64,000 nt of DNA from an uncultured Dokdonia sp. (lineage in GTDB: Bacteria; Bacteroidota; Bacteroidia; Flavobacteriales; Flavobacteriaceae): assembly GCF_947496725.1 (NCBI RefSeq), contig NZ_CANMDS010000005.1:270297-334296 (forward strand), given 5' to 3'. The position numbers and the translations under genes are program-made. Of this stretch, positions 54,689 to 63,637 are shown one piece after another (the first letter of the stretch is position 1; each line of letters opens with the position of its first letter). The notes beneath the pieces were generated by a model. The model did not search any database. It was not told the DNA's origin and saw nothing but the letters and a program-made list of their open reading frames with translations.

Positions 54689-56383
54689 TTAGTCTGCGAT
54701 GGTTACAAATAGACCATCATCTGTTTTTGAAACTTTTGCGGCGCCCATTTTTGTAAGTCCTTTTATTCCTTTATCCCAAGCCTTGTTACTTAATCCGGCA
54801 GCTGTCTTTAAAGCACTAAGCTCCTGCGGACTTTCCTTTTTGAGTAGCTCATAAATGGCTTTTTCATTTTCATTAAGGTCAAGTGCTTTTTTCTCTGGTT
54901 TCATCTGTGGGAAGAAAAGTACTTCTTGTATAGACTGGTTATTTGTTAAGAACATTATTAAACGATCCATCCCTATTCCCATACCAGATGTAGGAGGCAT
55001 TCCGTACTCTAATGATCTTAAGAAGTCATAATCTATAGAGGCTGTTGCCTCATCATCACCTCTCTTTGCAAGTTCTAGCTGTGCTTCAAAACGCTCTCTT
55101 TGATCTATAGGGTCGTTAAGCTCTGAGTATGCATTTGCAATTTCTTTACCACATACCATAAGTTCAAAACGCTCTGTAAGCTCTGGGTTGTCGCGGTGCT
55201 CTTTACAAAGCGGACTCATCTCTTTAGGGTAATCTGTAATAAAGGTAGGCTGTATGTAGTTACCCTCACACTTCTCTCCGAAAATCTCATCTATGAGTTT
55301 TCCTTTACCCATTGTATCATCTACCTCGATACCCATACCCTCTGCAGCGGCGCGTATCTCATCTTCGGTCTTACCGTTAATGTCAAAACCAGTGAAGTGC
55401 TCAATACTATCTGCCATAGTAACGCGGGCATATGGAGCTTTAAAGTCTACCTTGTGCTCTCCAAAGGTAGCCTCTGTTGTACCATTTACTGCAATGGCAC
55501 AAGTCTCTAGTAATTGCTCACAGAAGTCCATCATCCAGTTGTAATCCTTATAGGCTACATAAATTTCCATTGCGGTAAATTCTGGATTGTGCGTACGGTC
55601 CATTCCTTCATTTCTGAAGTTTTTTGAGAACTCATATACTCCTTCAAAACCACCTACAATAAGACGCTTTAAGTATAACTCATTTGCGATACGCATATAT
55701 AATGGCATATCTAGTGAGTTATGGTGCGTTATAAATGGTCTTGCAGCTGCACCACCTGCGATAGGTTGTAATACTGGTGTCTCAACCTCAAAGTATCCTG
55801 CGTCGTTAAAGAAATTACGCATTGCGTTAAAGAGCTTTGTACGTTTTACAAAAACTTCTTTTACGTGCGGGTTTACAGTAAGGTCTACATATCGCTGTCT
55901 GTAACGCATCTCTGGATCTGTAAATGCATCGTGCACTTTACCTTCATCATCTGTACGTGGTTGTGGTAATGGCTTGAGTGCTTTACTTAATAGCGTGAAG
56001 TCTTTTACTAGCACAGTGATCTCTCCTACCTTAGTGGTAAACATCTCACCTTCTATACCTATAAAGTCTCCTATGTCAAGAAGCTTTTTATAAACCTCGT
56101 TATACTTAGATTTATCTTCTCCTGTACAGATTTCATCACGGTTAAAATATACTTGTATGCGACCTTCACCGTCTTGTATTTCGGCAAAAGAGGCATTTCC
56201 TTGTATACGTCTTGACATTAGCCTTCCAGCCATTACTACTTTTTCACCTTCTGTGTAGTCATTTTTCGCTTTCGCGGAAGCGTGAGTCACGTGATATTGT
56301 GCTGCGGGATAGGGGTTGATTCCTATTTCGCGCAAGCGAGATAATTTCTGGCGGCGTACTTGTTCTTGTTCTGACAGTTGCAT
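54689..56383 (-). CDS. lysS: Lysine--tRNA ligase, class II, with C-terminal extension
   Basis: This 564-residue protein has an N-terminal OB fold (about residues 55-150) for the anticodon and a class II core. Motif 2 is FRNEGMDRTHNPEFTAMEIY and motif 3 is GMGIGMDRLIMFLTNN near residue 470. E. coli LysS ends about 30 residues after motif 3; here a further winged-helix-like stretch of about 65 residues is present (NENEKAIYELLKKES onward). A one-mismatch palindrome is read as ASAKA at about residues 35-39. Confidence 0.95.
   Translation of the reverse strand: MQLSEQEQVRRQKLSRLREIGINPYPAAQYHVTHASAKAKNDYTEGEKVVMAGRLMSRRIQGNASFAEIQDGEGRIQVYFNRDEICTGEDKSKYNEVYKKLLDIGDFIGIEGEMFTTKVGEITVLVKDFTLLSKALKPLPQPRTDDEGKVHDAFTDPEMRYRQRYVDLTVNPHVKEVFVKRTKLFNAMRNFFNDAGYFEVETPVLQPIAGGAAARPFITHHNSLDMPLYMRIANELYLKRLIVGGFEGVYEFSKNFRNEGMDRTHNPEFTAMEIYVAYKDYNWMMDFCEQLLETCAIAVNGTTEATFGEHKVDFKAPYARVTMADSIEHFTGFDINGKTEDEIRAAAEGMGIEVDDTMGKGKLIDEIFGEKCEGNYIQPTFITDYPKEMSPLCKEHRDNPELTERFELMVCGKEIANAYSELNDPIDQRERFEAQLELAKRGDDEATASIDYDFLRSLEYGMPPTSGMGIGMDRLIMFLTNNQSIQEVLFFPQMKPEKKALDLNENEKAIYELLKKESPQELSALKTAAGLSNKAWDKGIKGLTKMGAAKVSKTDDGLFVTIAD
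56268..56281. repeat. Palindrome copy 24 (one mismatch), in lysS
   Basis: GCTTTCGCGGAAGC, A to G at core position 10; read as ASAKA. Confidence 0.85.
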
Positions 56384-56401
56384 ACGGTAATTTTTAAGCT
56401 T

Positions 56402-56409
56402 GCAAAGAT
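56402..56409 (-). promoter_or_regulatory. Candidate lysS -7 box (TATCTTTG on minus strand)
   Basis: The minus strand reads TATCTTTG 18 bases before the lysS start codon, a perfect TAnnTTTG. No TTG is found at a 17-23 base spacing, so the -33 element is weak or absent. Confidence 0.5.
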
Positions 56410-56488
56410 AGTCATAGCAGGGTCAGAAACGAAATGCTTGTAACAATTCTAATAATATGTAGACATATTAAGTACATCAATCAAGTGT

Positions 56489-56496
56489 TACCTTTG
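56489..56496 (+). promoter_or_regulatory. Candidate -7 box (TACCTTTG) for the yqaE-like gene
   Basis: A perfect TAnnTTTG match, 25 bases before the ATG at 56522. No well-spaced TTG is seen. Confidence 0.5.
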
Positions 56497-56521
56497 TGGT
56501 AACCTATCAAAATCAAATTAT

Positions 56522-56680
56522 ATGAGTATCTGGCGTGTCTTACTAGCCATCTTTTTTCCGCCCCTTTCTGTTATAGGTAAAGGGTGTGGGTCTGTATTAA
56601 TAGTTTTCTTACTTTGGCTCTGTGGCTGGGTGCCCGGCGTGATTGCAGCACTCGTTATTTTAAACAATCCCAAAAATTAA
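56522..56680 (+). CDS. YqaE/Pmp3-family small membrane protein
   Basis: This 52-residue protein has two membrane helices. MSIWRVLLAIFFPPLSVIGK and LLWLCGWVPGVIAALVIL are the hallmark sequences of the YqaE/Pmp3 (UPF0057) family. Members are stress-induced inner-membrane proteins linked to membrane potential and salt tolerance in yeast and plants. The gene ends two bases before the following lipoprotein gene, so they share a transcript. A good TAnnTTTG box precedes it. Confidence 0.92.
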   Translation: MSIWRVLLAIFFPPLSVIGKGCGSVLIVFLLWLCGWVPGVIAALVILNNPKN

Positions 56681-56682
56681 AA

Positions 56683-57531
56683 ATGAATAAAAAAAATCAC
56701 CTATCACTAGTAGTGCTACTTGTATTGCTGGTGAGTTGTAGTATGCAAGAGCGTATTGTCTTTAATGAAGATATGGGTGGTCGATATGAGTCTGTAGTAG
56801 ACTTGTCTCAACTTATGGCGCTGGGAGCCCAAGGAAGACCAGCATCTGTAGACAAGAAAAAGGAAAAGATGGACACACTTGTTGTGTTTAATGATTTTCT
56901 GGAGACTTATAAAGATAGTATTGCAACCTTACCAGCGGCTAAACAAGAGGATATCAAAGCGCTAAGAGATTTCTCTATGCAAATGAATATAGACGAGGAT
57001 AATGGTGTTATGGTACTTACCATCATAAAGGACTTCAAGCAGTTTAATGAGATAGAGCGCATCGCTTATGATATAGAGAAGGTATTTGATACAGCAAAGA
57101 AAACAACACCAGGAAGTGAGAAAGCTACTAGCAGTCCTGCAAGTAGTATGCTTAGTACAGATAAGGTAATATATACATTTACAGATAATACCTTTAGAAG
57201 AACAGACCCAAAAGCACTTGCAGAACATCTAGGTGAAGAGGTTGTCTTGTCACAAAAGACGCAAGAAACTATAGGGCAAAGCTCAAGCGGAGAAGTAGGA
57301 GATGAAAATGATATGATGTCTGGTATGCTCGCCCAGATGGATAAGGAGCTTAGTAAGTCTACAATGACACTTGAGTATGTGTTTCCTAGAAAGGTTATTT
57401 CTGTAACGCCAGATGGAGCGAGTATAGGAGCAGATGGTAAGACGGTTACTTTTGAAATAGACTATCACAGCTTGCTTAATAATAAGAGCAAGGTATTAGA
57501 AAATTTTGAGGTGGTTCTTGAAGAGCAGTAA
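56683..57531 (+). CDS. Lipoprotein, unknown
   Basis: This 282-residue protein starts at ATG 56683 with a lipoprotein signal (LLVSC, about Cys18). No domain is recognised. The body is acidic and helical, with a Ser/Ala-rich low-complexity segment at about residues 145-162. A C-terminal beta-rich portion (about 220-282) begins TMTLEYVFPRKV. It follows YqaE with a two-base gap. A frame starting further upstream overlaps the YqaE gene out of frame and is not credible. Confidence 0.8.
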   Translation: MNKKNHLSLVVLLVLLVSCSMQERIVFNEDMGGRYESVVDLSQLMALGAQGRPASVDKKKEKMDTLVVFNDFLETYKDSIATLPAAKQEDIKALRDFSMQMNIDEDNGVMVLTIIKDFKQFNEIERIAYDIEKVFDTAKKTTPGSEKATSSPASSMLSTDKVIYTFTDNTFRRTDPKALAEHLGEEVVLSQKTQETIGQSSSGEVGDENDMMSGMLAQMDKELSKSTMTLEYVFPRKVISVTPDGASIGADGKTVTFEIDYHSLLNNKSKVLENFEVVLEEQ

Positions 57532-57555
57532 GAGCTGTTTTTAACGATATTTTAT

Positions 57556-57585
57556 AACCTCCTACCATCTGGTAGGAGGTTTTTT
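57556..57585 (+). terminator. Rho-independent terminator
   Basis: Perfect 12-bp stem AACCTCCTACCA / TGGTAGGAGGTT with a two-base loop, and T's at 57581-57585, 25 bases after the lipoprotein stop. Confidence 0.9.
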
Positions 57586-57601
57586 AATGTGAAGTAATTC
57601 T

Positions 57602-57609
57602 TACCTTTG
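57602..57609 (+). promoter_or_regulatory. Candidate lipB -7 box (TACCTTTG)
   Basis: A perfect TAnnTTTG ends only four bases before the GTG start of lipB. Transcription from it would begin at or inside the start codon, suggesting leaderless mRNA or a later start. Confidence 0.5.
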
Positions 57610-57613
57610 CGGC

Positions 57614-58330
57614 GTGAATAAAAATATCATTTTTCAGGATTTAGGACATCGCGATTACAAGGAAACTTGGGACTATCAAGATGAGCTTTTTAAGAAAACG
57701 GTTGCGATGAAAATCGCAAACAGAAGAGAAGATGCAGGATTAGTAACTCCTAACCATTTTCTCTTTGTAGAGCATCCACACGTTTTTACGTTAGGTAAGA
57801 GTGGTGATATGTCTAACCTGCTTGTGAGCGAAAAAGAGCTAGCCGAAAAGAATGCTACATTCTATAAAATAAATAGAGGTGGTGATATTACCTACCACGG
57901 GCCGGGTCAGATAGTGGGATATCCTATATTAGATCTTGATAACTTCTTTAGAGATATAAATAAATATTTACGCCTACTTGAAGAGATGGTTATTCTCACT
58001 CTAGCCGAATACGGACTCAAAGCCGAGCGTTCTCCAGGGGAGACAGGAGTTTGGTTTGACGTAGGGACGCCATTTGCCAGAAAGATATGTGCTATGGGTG
58101 TGAGAGCGAGCCGCTGGGTTACTATGCACGGCTTTGCACTTAATGTAAATGCAGATTTAGGCTATTTTGACCTTATGATACCTTGCGGTATAAAAGATAA
58201 GGCCGTTACCTCACTTAATGTAGAGCTAGGGAAAGCTACAGTAGATCAAGAGGAGGTGAAGGCTAAGCTTAAAAAGCATTTTACAGCCCTTTTTGAAGCG
58301 GAGTTTGTTACTCCAGAAGTTGCAGAGTAA
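57614..58330 (+). CDS. lipB: Octanoyltransferase LipB
   Basis: This 238-residue enzyme transfers octanoyl from acyl carrier protein to lipoyl domains, such as that of the E2 encoded at 34373. RGGDITYHGPGQIVGYPI is at about residues 92-109 and the catalytic Cys is in IPCGIKDKAVTS near residue 190. It starts at GTG 57614; no ATG precedes the conserved N-terminus. A promoter box sits unusually close to the start. Confidence 0.95.
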   Translation: MNKNIIFQDLGHRDYKETWDYQDELFKKTVAMKIANRREDAGLVTPNHFLFVEHPHVFTLGKSGDMSNLLVSEKELAEKNATFYKINRGGDITYHGPGQIVGYPILDLDNFFRDINKYLRLLEEMVILTLAEYGLKAERSPGETGVWFDVGTPFARKICAMGVRASRWVTMHGFALNVNADLGYFDLMIPCGIKDKAVTSLNVELGKATVDQEEVKAKLKKHFTALFEAEFVTPEVAE

Positions 58331-58365
58331 TCTCCACATCTCTCAATTACTTGAAACCCATTTTA

Positions 58366-60822
58366 CTAGTTTATTTTATAAATAAGGATAGACTTGTCAC
58401 CACCCTGTGTGACAAAACCTAGTGACTTGTTTTTTTCTAGTAAACCTACAGAGGCTTTTGATGTGCCGTAAATAGGGAAGTTAGGAAGTAGATTTCCTTT
58501 GCTATCATATAGATACACCTCACTAGATTCTGTATTAGTAAGTGTGATGTATTGCTTTTTTGCAGCTTCAAAAACTTGTGGAGCACTATAAGAACCATAA
58601 GCTATTTCTTTTTTCTTACCGTTTATTAATAGTAGATTCTCTCGCTGCCCTACCGCAAGAGACTTGCCTAGCGCTATACGTGAGTCTGAGTCAAAATCTG
58701 AGATGGTCTGTACGACTTCTCCCTTTGTAGTGACTCTTACCTTCTCTCCGTTTACAGTATATGTTTCAAACGTATTTCTGTTTCTATAAACTGGTACATC
58801 ACCAAAGTTTATATTTTTCTTTACCTCTATACGAGCTGTACCAGTACGACTCAAGATGTTGATTTTTCCATTGTTTTCGGCAATTACGATATAATCCTTA
58901 TTTGCAATACGAATGTGTGCTGGCGGAAATATAACTGTACTCGTAGCTTCCTTAAAAGTAAAACCAGAAACAGGGCTTGCCTTTTTATCATACATAAGTA
59001 CCTTTTCACCCTGCACAATTACAAAACGATAGTTGCTATTATTATCGTAATCAAATATCGCAAGTGGTTGTGTGATGGTGTCTTTAAAAGACAGTGGGTA
59101 TGGTCCCACATCATTACCATTCCGGTCTAGAATGTAGAAAGACTTCTCTGTGGTGAAGGCTAGCTGTAATCTCCCGTTACGGTAGATGTCTACCTGCTGC
59201 ATATCGCCCAGTATTTGACCATCCAGATCCTTTTGCCATAATACCTTACCGGCATTACTTATAAGGTATAGAGTGTTATTTATGTCTTGCACAACAATAT
59301 CTTGTCCATCTGTACGATGATTTTTTACCAGCTGTGGAGACATTGTAATAGGTGCGCTAAGCTTCACATTTGCAATTTGTGCAATGCTAGCATCTGTAGT
59401 GTTGTCTTCATTTTTAAGTATTGTCGTGTTGAGCAGGAGGTAATCTTTCTCTTGCACGAGTTGTAGAGCGGCATAGTGATAGCCTTCTAGGGTAGTTTCT
59501 TTTAGGTTTTTTTGTCCCTGTTGAGATACAAGTCGCTGGTAGTTTTTGCTATCAAGGTTTGTGATGTGTAAGTAACTTGAGGCACGACTCAATGCGTTTT
59601 TTGTAGGAGCAAATGCCGCACTGGTAGCTAATATTGCTTGGTTCTGATAATTTGCAATAACAGTTTCTAGTGCTTCTTGATTTTCGGCAAAGAGATAAAA
59701 GTCATCTATTGTGGCATACATCTTTGGAGAAGAGAGGTTGAGTAGAGGTGAGTAAGCTTTCGCTAAAGCGGAAGCATTCTCAACTTCATATATCTTAACT
59801 TTTCTAAAGGTCGCTAGCTCTGACCCGCTTGCAAGCACATTATCTGTAACACTCACATCTGCCGAAACACCCACAATCACCGAACTCTTTGCAAGATGAA
59901 TAACACCTATCTCTGTAAAACTAGCAAAGAGGTCTTCTTGCGGGATATTATATTGAGCAAGGTCTACTTTGAGCAAGTCTGCTTTATTAGATTTAAGTTG
60001 TTCCCAGCTATCATAGCTTATAGCTTCTACAGCTACGGCAGCGGTGGGAGTGATGCTAGTGATTCTGTTTACCGCAGGGTTTGTGTTCTTGAGTAGGGAG
60101 AGACGCAAGTTTGTAGAGTCTTGTACGAGTACTACGCCATTGAGACGTACATCATTTTGGTCAAGGTCAATATCTGCCGTGGCCCAAGTAAAGGAGTCTT
60201 TAAGTGCATTTACGCCAGCCGCAGGAAAGAGTGTTTTGTATAAATCTCCTCCTTCAGATCCTTTTATAAAAATAGAAGCAGTCGCACTGTTACTAGAAGA
60301 ATTATAGGCGCGGTCAAACATAGGGTCTGTGTACGTTTCTCTATTTTTCTCTCTCAGTACGTTCTCAAGCAAAATTTTTGAGGTGCTTGCTATAAAAACA
60401 TCGTTATATATAAGGTAATGAGCATTTGCTCCTAGTGACTTAATTTTTTTGTCATTGAGTGAGGCTTCTCTTATAAGTGTTGAGTCATTTTTAAAAAGGC
60501 CTAGGTGGTTTTTTGTAATAATGCTCAAATCGTAGGCTTTGCGCCCTAGCTTAGTATAGCAAAACAGTGTCTCTCCATCTGGTTGTACAGCTGCAAATGC
60601 GGCTTGGTTATCTACCAGTGTTTTGTATAGACTAGTGGTGCCAAGCTCTTGTATGAAATCATTATTGACTAGTGCACTTTTAAAATCTTTAAGATTTGTA
60701 GTTTTTACAACAACAGATGCCTTACGAGGAATGTATTTTGTGAGTGAAGACGAGTTCTTTGTTGAGGTTGTGCAGCTAGCTAGCAATACAACAACGGCAG
60801 AGAGGTATAATAGAATTTTCAT
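58366..60822 (-). CDS. Large lipoprotein, unknown, beta-propeller-like C-terminal half
   Basis: This 818-residue lipoprotein starts at ATG 60822 with lipobox LLASC (Cys17). The upstream in-frame start is a TTG and spoils the signal. The N-terminal half (about residues 25-470) has alternating helix/strand text such as YIPRKASVVVKTTNLKDFK, loosely like DUF3352. The second half has short strand repeats such as DRNGNDVGPYPLSF and RTGTARIEV, as in beta-propellers. It lies directly downstream of rnhB. A one-mismatch palindrome is read as ALAKA. Confidence 0.8.
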   Translation of the reverse strand: MKILLYLSAVVVLLASCTTSTKNSSSLTKYIPRKASVVVKTTNLKDFKSALVNNDFIQELGTTSLYKTLVDNQAAFAAVQPDGETLFCYTKLGRKAYDLSIITKNHLGLFKNDSTLIREASLNDKKIKSLGANAHYLIYNDVFIASTSKILLENVLREKNRETYTDPMFDRAYNSSSNSATASIFIKGSEGGDLYKTLFPAAGVNALKDSFTWATADIDLDQNDVRLNGVVLVQDSTNLRLSLLKNTNPAVNRITSITPTAAVAVEAISYDSWEQLKSNKADLLKVDLAQYNIPQEDLFASFTEIGVIHLAKSSVIVGVSADVSVTDNVLASGSELATFRKVKIYEVENASALAKAYSPLLNLSSPKMYATIDDFYLFAENQEALETVIANYQNQAILATSAAFAPTKNALSRASSYLHITNLDSKNYQRLVSQQGQKNLKETTLEGYHYAALQLVQEKDYLLLNTTILKNEDNTTDASIAQIANVKLSAPITMSPQLVKNHRTDGQDIVVQDINNTLYLISNAGKVLWQKDLDGQILGDMQQVDIYRNGRLQLAFTTEKSFYILDRNGNDVGPYPLSFKDTITQPLAIFDYDNNSNYRFVIVQGEKVLMYDKKASPVSGFTFKEATSTVIFPPAHIRIANKDYIVIAENNGKINILSRTGTARIEVKKNINFGDVPVYRNRNTFETYTVNGEKVRVTTKGEVVQTISDFDSDSRIALGKSLAVGQRENLLLINGKKKEIAYGSYSAPQVFEAAKKQYITLTNTESSEVYLYDSKGNLLPNFPIYGTSKASVGLLEKNKSLGFVTQGGDKSILIYKIN
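59756..59769. repeat. Palindrome copy 25 (one mismatch), in the large lipoprotein gene
   Basis: GCTTTCGCTAAAGC, G to T at core position 9; read as ALAKA. Confidence 0.85.
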
Positions 60823-60916
60823 AAATAGTAAAGACTGGTTGTTCAAAAATACAGTCTTGTGTGAGACCTACGGCCTTTGTGGTCATAATAATATTGACCA
60901 CCTTTTCAACAGTATA

Positions 60917-61555
60917 TTACTTATGGTCTTTAAAAGTAAAGTCTAGCGAGTATTGTTCGGGTAATAGTTTAAAGCTTTTGCGGTGGTATTTTGTAATACC
61001 ATAGGTGCGTATCGCTTCTCGATGTTCTTTTGTAGGATACCCTTTGTTTTTTTTCCAGTTATACATAGGGTACTCTTCGTGTATGCGGTCCATAAATAGG
61101 TCACGCTCTGTTTTGGCAATGATAGATGCCGCGGCTATGGGGAGGTATTTTCCATCACCTTTAATAACAGTTGTGTGATCTAGGCCAGTAAATGCTTTAA
61201 AGCGATTACCGTCTACAAGTATGTGTTGCGGTTTTTTTTGCTTTCGCGAAAGCGTACCTATCATACCTTCAATACTACGATGCATTGCAGTGATAGAGGC
61301 GTTAAGGATATTAATGTCGTCTATTTCCTCCATCATCACGTGAGAAAAAGAGTAGGCAATTGCTTGTTGCTCTATAATAGGTTTGAGTAAATCACGTTTC
61401 TTCTCTGTGAGTTGTTTTGAATCTGTAAGAATCTCGTTTATAAAACTATCGGGCAGCATCACAGCAGCTGCCGTAACGGGTCCTGCAAGACAGCCACGAC
61501 CAGCCTCGTCTGTGCCACATTCTATAAGATGAGTATGATATTTAAGTTTAAGCAT
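60917..61555 (-). CDS. rnhB: Ribonuclease HII
   Basis: This 212-residue enzyme cleaves RNA in RNA-DNA hybrids, including single ribonucleotides. The active-site acidic residues are visible in [15 protein letters not shown] (Asp-Glu, about residues 14-28), ILVDGNRF and the later MDRIHEEYP region. Length is normal. A palindrome copy is read as TLSRKQ at about residues 101-106. It is divergent from the porin gene. Confidence 0.96.
   Translation of the reverse strand: MLKLKYHTHLIECGTDEAGRGCLAGPVTAAAVMLPDSFINEILTDSKQLTEKKRDLLKPIIEQQAIAYSFSHVMMEEIDDINILNASITAMHRSIEGMIGTLSRKQKKPQHILVDGNRFKAFTGLDHTTVIKGDGKYLPIAAASIIAKTERDLFMDRIHEEYPMYNWKKNKGYPTKEHREAIRTYGITKYHRKSFKLLPEQYSLDFTFKDHK
61240..61253. repeat. 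Palindrome copy 26 (exact), in rnhB
   Basis: Read as LSRKQ. Confidence 0.97.
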
Positions 61556-61596
61556 ATATTGAACGGGTCAAAATACTAGAATCGGTGCAAATAATG

Positions 61597-61604
61597 TAAT
61601 TTTG
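61597..61604 (+). promoter_or_regulatory. Candidate -7 box (TAATTTTG) for the porin gene
   Basis: A perfect TAnnTTTG, 18 bases before the ATG at 61623. No TTG lies at normal -33 spacing. Confidence 0.45.
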
Positions 61605-61622
61605 ACACATCAAATTGTTTAT

Positions 61623-63629
61623 ATGAATAAGATTTTTGGGTTTATTTTTTGTCTAGCGCAAGTAGCAGTCTTTGGGCAAACATCACCTATACAGCAAACA
61701 CCTACATTGCAAAGAAGTGAAGGTCTTGGTGATAATAACGACCCGCTTAATGCTAGAGATGCAAAATCTACAAATATTAAAGAGTTTGAAAGACCACCTG
61801 TAGAGGATTATAAGATTATCTCTGTAAAAAGAGATACCTTATATGTAGATACTACTCTTACTATAGAAAAGGATTATAAATTTAATTACCTGCGTAAAGA
61901 CCGCTATGGTTTATTGCCGTTTGCAAATACCGGGCAAACTAATAATACGCTCATACATCATTTTGATAACAGGCGCACCACGCCTGGCTATATTGCAAAT
62001 GCTAGACACTTTGCTTATCAAGAGGTAGAAGATATAAAGTATCACTACCTACCTACACCACTCACAGAGTTGTTTTATAAGAGCGCTTTTGAGCAAGGAC
62101 AACAACTAGACGCTTTCTTTACCCTTAATATACACCCTAGACTTAATATGTCTATAGCTTATAAAGGAGTGCGTAGCTTAGGTAAATATCAAAATGCATT
62201 AACCAGTTCGGGTAATTTTAGATTTGCAGGTAGCTATAACACAAAAAATAAGCGATACTATATAAAGGCACACTGGGTTGCTCAAGATTTAAGTAATCAA
62301 GAAAACGGAGGATTAACCACTTTAGGTATAGAGCAGTTTAATAGTGGTGACGAAGATTTTGATGATAGATCAAGATTGCCAGTAAACTTTGAAGATGCCG
62401 AAAATATACTAGATGGTACAAGAGTGTATGTAAACCATCACTATAATATTATTCAAAAACAAGATAGTCTTAAAGATTATAGTTTAAGAGTAGGTCACAT
62501 TTTTAATAGCGAGAATAAATTTTATAGATATAGCCAAGATGCAGCAAATGATCTTTTTGGAGAAGCATTTAGACAATCCGACTTTTCTGATAGAACAGAT
62601 CACGAAGAAACCTATAACGAACTTAACCTTGTTTATGAAGATAAAAAACTAGGGCAGCTCAAGTTTCAAGCAAATGCTACGTATTTTAATTATGGCTATG
62701 ATGCAGTACTTATACAAGGTATAGATCAAGATGGTGATGGTATAGACGAGCAAACGGTAAGAGTACCTAATAGAATACAAACCACCACAATTGCAGTAGG
62801 AGGAGGGTATAAAAATAAAATAGGTGGTTTTGATATACTGGGAGATGCTCAAGTAAATGTCTCAGGAGATTTTGATGGATACAATATATATGGAGAGGCT
62901 GGATATGCTATAGATAAAGACAAGCGCTTTTCGGCAAGTATATTGAGCAATGCAAGACCAGCAGGATTTAACCATCTACTTTTTCAGAGCAACTATATAA
63001 ATTATAACTGGTCTAATCAAGAAGCTTATGCAACTGTAAAGACTAATACACTCACGGCTCAGTTAGATTCAAAAAAGTGGGTAAACCTCAAAGCCTCTGC
63101 TGCTACTATAAAAGACTATGCATATTTTGCATTAGATCCTGTAGACTCACTTGTAAACTCTTTTCAAACCAGTGAGTCCATAAATCATCTTCAGGTCACA
63201 GCTAGTAAAAATATCAAGTATAAGAAGTTTAATCTAGATCTCACTGCCACATATCAAAACGTGAGTGGGGCAGAGGGTGTGCTCAATGTTCCAGACTTTG
63301 TGGGTAGAGGAAGCTTATACTTCACAGACCGTCTGTTTAAAAAAGCACTCTTTTTACAAACAGGTTTTACTGCAAACTACTTTACAAAGTATAATCTCAA
63401 TGCATATGACCCTATACTTGCGGAATTTTATGTGCAAAACTCTCAAGAGTTTGGGAACTTTCCCCTATTAGACTTCTTTATTAATATGAAAGTTCGCCAG
63501 ACCAGAATCTTTCTCAAGGCCGAACACTTTAATAGTAGCTTTACAGGTAACGACTTTTATAGCGCACCAGGGTATCCATATAGAGACTTTAATATACGTT
63601 TTGGTATCGTTTGGAACTTCTTTCTTTAA
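61623..63629 (+). CDS. Putative outer-membrane beta-barrel porin (Porin_10-like)
   Basis: From ATG 61623 the protein has 668 residues with a signal peptide (MNKIFGFIFCLAQVAVFGQ). A periplasmic N-terminal part includes NTGQTNNTLIHHFDNRRTTP-like text. It then has many amphipathic strands with alternating aromatic residues and ends in an aromatic C-terminus (FGIVWNFFL) as expected for BAM substrates. The Asp-rich DQDGDGIDEQ loop at about residues 368-380 may bind calcium. Substrate is unknown. Confidence 0.87.
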   Translation: MNKIFGFIFCLAQVAVFGQTSPIQQTPTLQRSEGLGDNNDPLNARDAKSTNIKEFERPPVEDYKIISVKRDTLYVDTTLTIEKDYKFNYLRKDRYGLLPFANTGQTNNTLIHHFDNRRTTPGYIANARHFAYQEVEDIKYHYLPTPLTELFYKSAFEQGQQLDAFFTLNIHPRLNMSIAYKGVRSLGKYQNALTSSGNFRFAGSYNTKNKRYYIKAHWVAQDLSNQENGGLTTLGIEQFNSGDEDFDDRSRLPVNFEDAENILDGTRVYVNHHYNIIQKQDSLKDYSLRVGHIFNSENKFYRYSQDAANDLFGEAFRQSDFSDRTDHEETYNELNLVYEDKKLGQLKFQANATYFNYGYDAVLIQGIDQDGDGIDEQTVRVPNRIQTTTIAVGGGYKNKIGGFDILGDAQVNVSGDFDGYNIYGEAGYAIDKDKRFSASILSNARPAGFNHLLFQSNYINYNWSNQEAYATVKTNTLTAQLDSKKWVNLKASAATIKDYAYFALDPVDSLVNSFQTSESINHLQVTASKNIKYKKFNLDLTATYQNVSGAEGVLNVPDFVGRGSLYFTDRLFKKALFLQTGFTANYFTKYNLNAYDPILAEFYVQNSQEFGNFPLLDFFINMKVRQTRIFLKAEHFNSSFTGNDFYSAPGYPYRDFNIRFGIVWNFFL

Positions 63630-63637
63630 ATAATTAC

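Noticed and set aside
56335..56349. ATTTCGCGCAAGC near the lysS start as a palindrome copy
   Set aside because: Three or more mismatches, and the codons encode the conserved LREIGINPYP segment, which explains the sequence.
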